Shown here one piece after another: positions 61,567-64,000 of a stretch of DNA of 64,000 bases. The translations under genes and the position numbers were made by a program. The notes under the pieces were generated by a model. It saw only the letters and a list, made by a program, of their open reading frames with translations. It was not told the DNA's origin and did not search any database. Source of the DNA: Mesocentrotus franciscanus (taxonomy: Eukaryota > Echinodermata > Echinoidea > Camarodonta > Strongylocentrotidae); the NCBI GenBank assembly GCA_037976565.1, contig CP137668.1, positions 32,288,264 through 32,352,263 on the forward strand, in the 5' to 3' direction. Within the stretch, counting starts at the first letter, position 1, and each line of letters starts with the position of its first letter.

Positions 61567-62196
61567 AGGGGGAATTAGATCAACCTGGTTTGATTGAGTT
61601 CACCGATTCATGAAACACCAAGCCCAAGGTTTTACCTCTTCCTCTTTCATAAGTTATTCTAATTCTGTAACAAATGAGTAGATCGTAATGAATCCAGTCG
61701 AGTAATTAAAACGAGACACTAATGATTTCATCATGACGTGCTTTTTATTTAAGTTTGTGTATTTACTTACCAGTTCTTAGCTATTACACAGGGTGAAGAG
61801 GTAGGTACTTGGCGCTCCATGGTAACTGTAAGATAAGGGTTGTGTCTCCAGACACCTACAAAAAAATAAGCCTCTTTTGCCTTTGTCTAGAAAAATATCC
61901 AAAATATGGCACTAACCATCATTAATACTTATCTTTTACAACGTTGTTGAACATATATCTTTAAAGATTCATGAAACCATTGCTTGTAATCTTATTGGAA
62001 ATTTCGTGTTGAAATAAATTGTCCGGATAACCAAGCTCTCCGGACACACGACGTTTGAGCAAATATCAATTTAAACCTTGAAGTCAGTACGCTTTCATGA
62101 ATAAAAGCCTCCATTTTCTTGACCCTGATAATATTATATAGCATATTGGTCGACAGTGTACTTAGGGTCATCATTAATCCATGATTACCCCTGAAG

Positions 62197-62242
62197 ATCA
62201 GAGAGAAGGAGAGAGAGAGAGGAGAGAGAGAGAGAGAGGGAG

Positions 62243-62304
<62 letters not shown>

Positions 62305-62316
62305 TAGAGAGAGAAG

Positions 62317-62350
<34 letters not shown>
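62197..62350. repeat. (GA)n microsatellite
   Basis: Nearly pure GA for ~150 bp. Confidence 0.95.
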
Positions 62351-62353
<3 letters not shown>

Positions 62354-62769
62354 GGTGAAAGAGGGGATAAGGATTGATAATACCTCATTGAAATTGATAA
62401 TGCCAATCGTCATTATAGTATTAACCCAACAGAAAGGCAGTGATTAGAGGTTCAGCGAACACACCCCTTCTTCGCAAGAATATAACTAAATGTTTTTTAT
62501 CGACCACCGTCGACGAGTGGGGACTCTTATGTTGCATATCTTTTATTTTGTAACTCATAGGAAAATGCCACGAAAGTGGGGAGTGCTTCTTTGAAGAAGA
62601 GTAATCATTATGATAACGCAATGTAGATCAGTCGCATTATTTTAGGCATAGCATACGATCCTTGACCGGGAAAATAGTGGTAAAAGCAGTGAATAACAAA
62701 GATGAGACAGATAGCTACGGTATATGTTAGAGCAAGGAGTTGGTTAGAGAGATAGACGAGATCGACAAA

Positions 62770-62895
62770 GAGAGAGAGAGGGGAAGAGAGAGAGGTGGGT
62801 ATGTGTGAAAGATGGTGAGAGAGTGAGTAAGATAAATACAGAGGGAGAGGGGGAGAAAGAAAAAAGAAAGAGATGGAGAGAGAGAGAGAGAAGGA
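62770..62895. repeat. Imperfect (GA)n
   Basis: GA-rich with GTGA and TAAG interruptions. Confidence 0.85.
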
Positions 62896-63440
62896 CGTTC
62901 AGAGCATGAGATAAGATGGGACATTATGTACAAACATGTGACGTGTGTGCAATGTTCAAGACTCTTGTGTATAGTACATCTATACGTCTATAAAAACCGA
63001 TGCTGATGCTTTAGAGTTCAGATGAATACATACTGCACAAAAACAATAATTATGATAAAATAGAAGAAATATGATGTCGTTTTCCCTTGAAAAACATACT
63101 AAATACATACTCCATAAAAGAATATAATAAAATGGAAGAAATACGATGTTGTTTCTCTCTAAAAACTCCCGGGAAACAGAATTTTAAAACAAAATGTAAA
63201 ACGCAGCAGGCAGACGATGAGATGTCAACTACAGTTGTATATAGAAAACTCGTATTGTGGCGTCACAATCAGAATGCACAGATTTGATTGTCGGGTTGAA
63301 GATAGAGAGGGTGACGCCAAATCCGCCTGTCAGCTGCGCCACGCACGGCGACGAATACTTGCAATACAAAGTATTTGGAAATGGATGCACAACATTTTTA
63401 TAGTTTATGTACGTTTATAGTTTATACATTGCTTTTATTC
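62896..63440. other. Non-coding DNA, nothing recognised
   Basis: Two similar AATATGATGTCGTTTTCCCT / AATACGATGTTGTTTCTCTC segments (63068 and 63140) suggest a short ~72-bp duplication. No exon. Confidence 0.4.
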
Positions 63441-63481
63441 CTTCTCTTTTCTCTTTTTTATTCTGTCTTTCTTTATCTGTC

Positions 63482-63530
<49 letters not shown>

Positions 63531-63588
63531 GTATCTCTCTATCCCTTTCCCTCAATCGCACTTTCTCTTTTATTTATCACCTCTCCCT

Positions 63589-63624
<36 letters not shown>

Positions 63625-63760
63625 AATATTTCTTTCCGATCGATCTCTTTCTTTCTCCCCTCTTGCTTTCTCTCTCTCTCTCTCTCTGTCTCTGCCTCTC
63701 TCACTTTCTCCTCTCTTTCTTTTTGGTTTCTGTGTCGTTCTTTTCTTCTCTTCTCTCCGC
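63441..63760. repeat. (CT)n-rich tracts
   Basis: Several CT runs separated by TTTC and CCTC sequence. Ser/Leu/Phe frames are artefacts. Confidence 0.95.
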
Positions 63761-64000
63761 GCTCTCCACTTAATTCAATCCCTTATCCCTTAACCAGATC
63801 CATATGAACGTCCTATAGCAATGTATTCCTTGATTATGGCTGAAATTCAATACAAGGTAATAAAATAGAAAGGGGTACCTTTGTACTTAGAGCTTTAGTT
63901 AGGCTACCAACAAAAAGCCACTTTTTCCTTTCCAAAGGATTAAGAAGATTAAAACTCGACCAAGGGTAAATCGTTATGGGTATTCCTATTCATTCCATGG

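Noticed and set aside
1..64000. CRISPR arrays, prokaryotic operons, prophage or defence genes
   Set aside because: No regularly spaced direct repeats with unique spacers, no long protein-coding frames and no ribosome-binding context; composition and repeats are eukaryotic.

Overview
This window looks like nuclear DNA from a marine deuterostome, most likely an echinoderm such as a sea urchin. The reasons are its AT-rich composition, very long and frequent (CT)n/(GA)n tracts, tRNA-derived SINE sequence, interstitial TTAGGG telomere-type tracts, many short inverted-repeat elements, and the lack of any long open reading frame. The species assignment is inference. There are no bacterial-style genes, operons, CRISPR arrays or prophages. 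The longest open frames are mostly translations of dinucleotide repeats.

Protein coding is limited to candidate exons inferred from splice-site context, reading frame and phase. None is recognised by family. The best group is on the + strand at 35953-35996, 36610-36779 and 37670-37818, where each donor phase matches the next acceptor phase. Other + strand candidates are 30505-30648 (phase 0 to 0), 53785-53888 (possible terminal exon) and 56849-56947 (phase 0 to 0). At 7781-8049 there may be a terminal exon of a different gene. At 32624-32772 a possible minus-strand terminal exon lies 21 bp from a hAT-like insertion. All of this needs RNA or protein support.

Most of the window is repeats. (1) TTAA-flanked miniature elements: a ~400 bp family with about ten full or partial copies (12.5, 17.1, 39.6-40.3, 43.1, 49.3-50.8, 53.9-54.9 and 58.4 kb); a second family at 11.1 and 57.1 kb; a foldback family at 14.8 and 61.0 kb; and single elements at 3.7 and 13.5 kb. 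(2) hAT-like elements with CAGTGGCGTAGC termini, one with a perfect 8-bp target duplication (32.8 kb). (3) A GGGCCCCGT-ended palindromic family at 9.9, 24.4 and 31.0 kb, and a separate ~290 bp palindromic element at 52.5 kb. (4) tRNA-derived SINEs at 4.6-5.0 kb (tandem) and 38.4 kb. (5) Minisatellites at 6.3, 30.05 and 45.3 kb and near 57-58 kb. (6) Long microsatellites throughout, including a (GAA)n purine tract at 59.9 kb.

The clearest structural story is at 57.06-58.13 kb. A ~60-bp tandem array is interrupted by a palindromic element, and one arm of that element is interrupted by a TTAA-type element. The intact opposite arm preserves the empty target site. Three RFX X-box matches (23.4, 47.6 and 56.0 kb) and a homeodomain-type palindrome (44.5 kb) are the regulatory sites most worth testing. 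I see no convincing evidence for a new multi-gene system.
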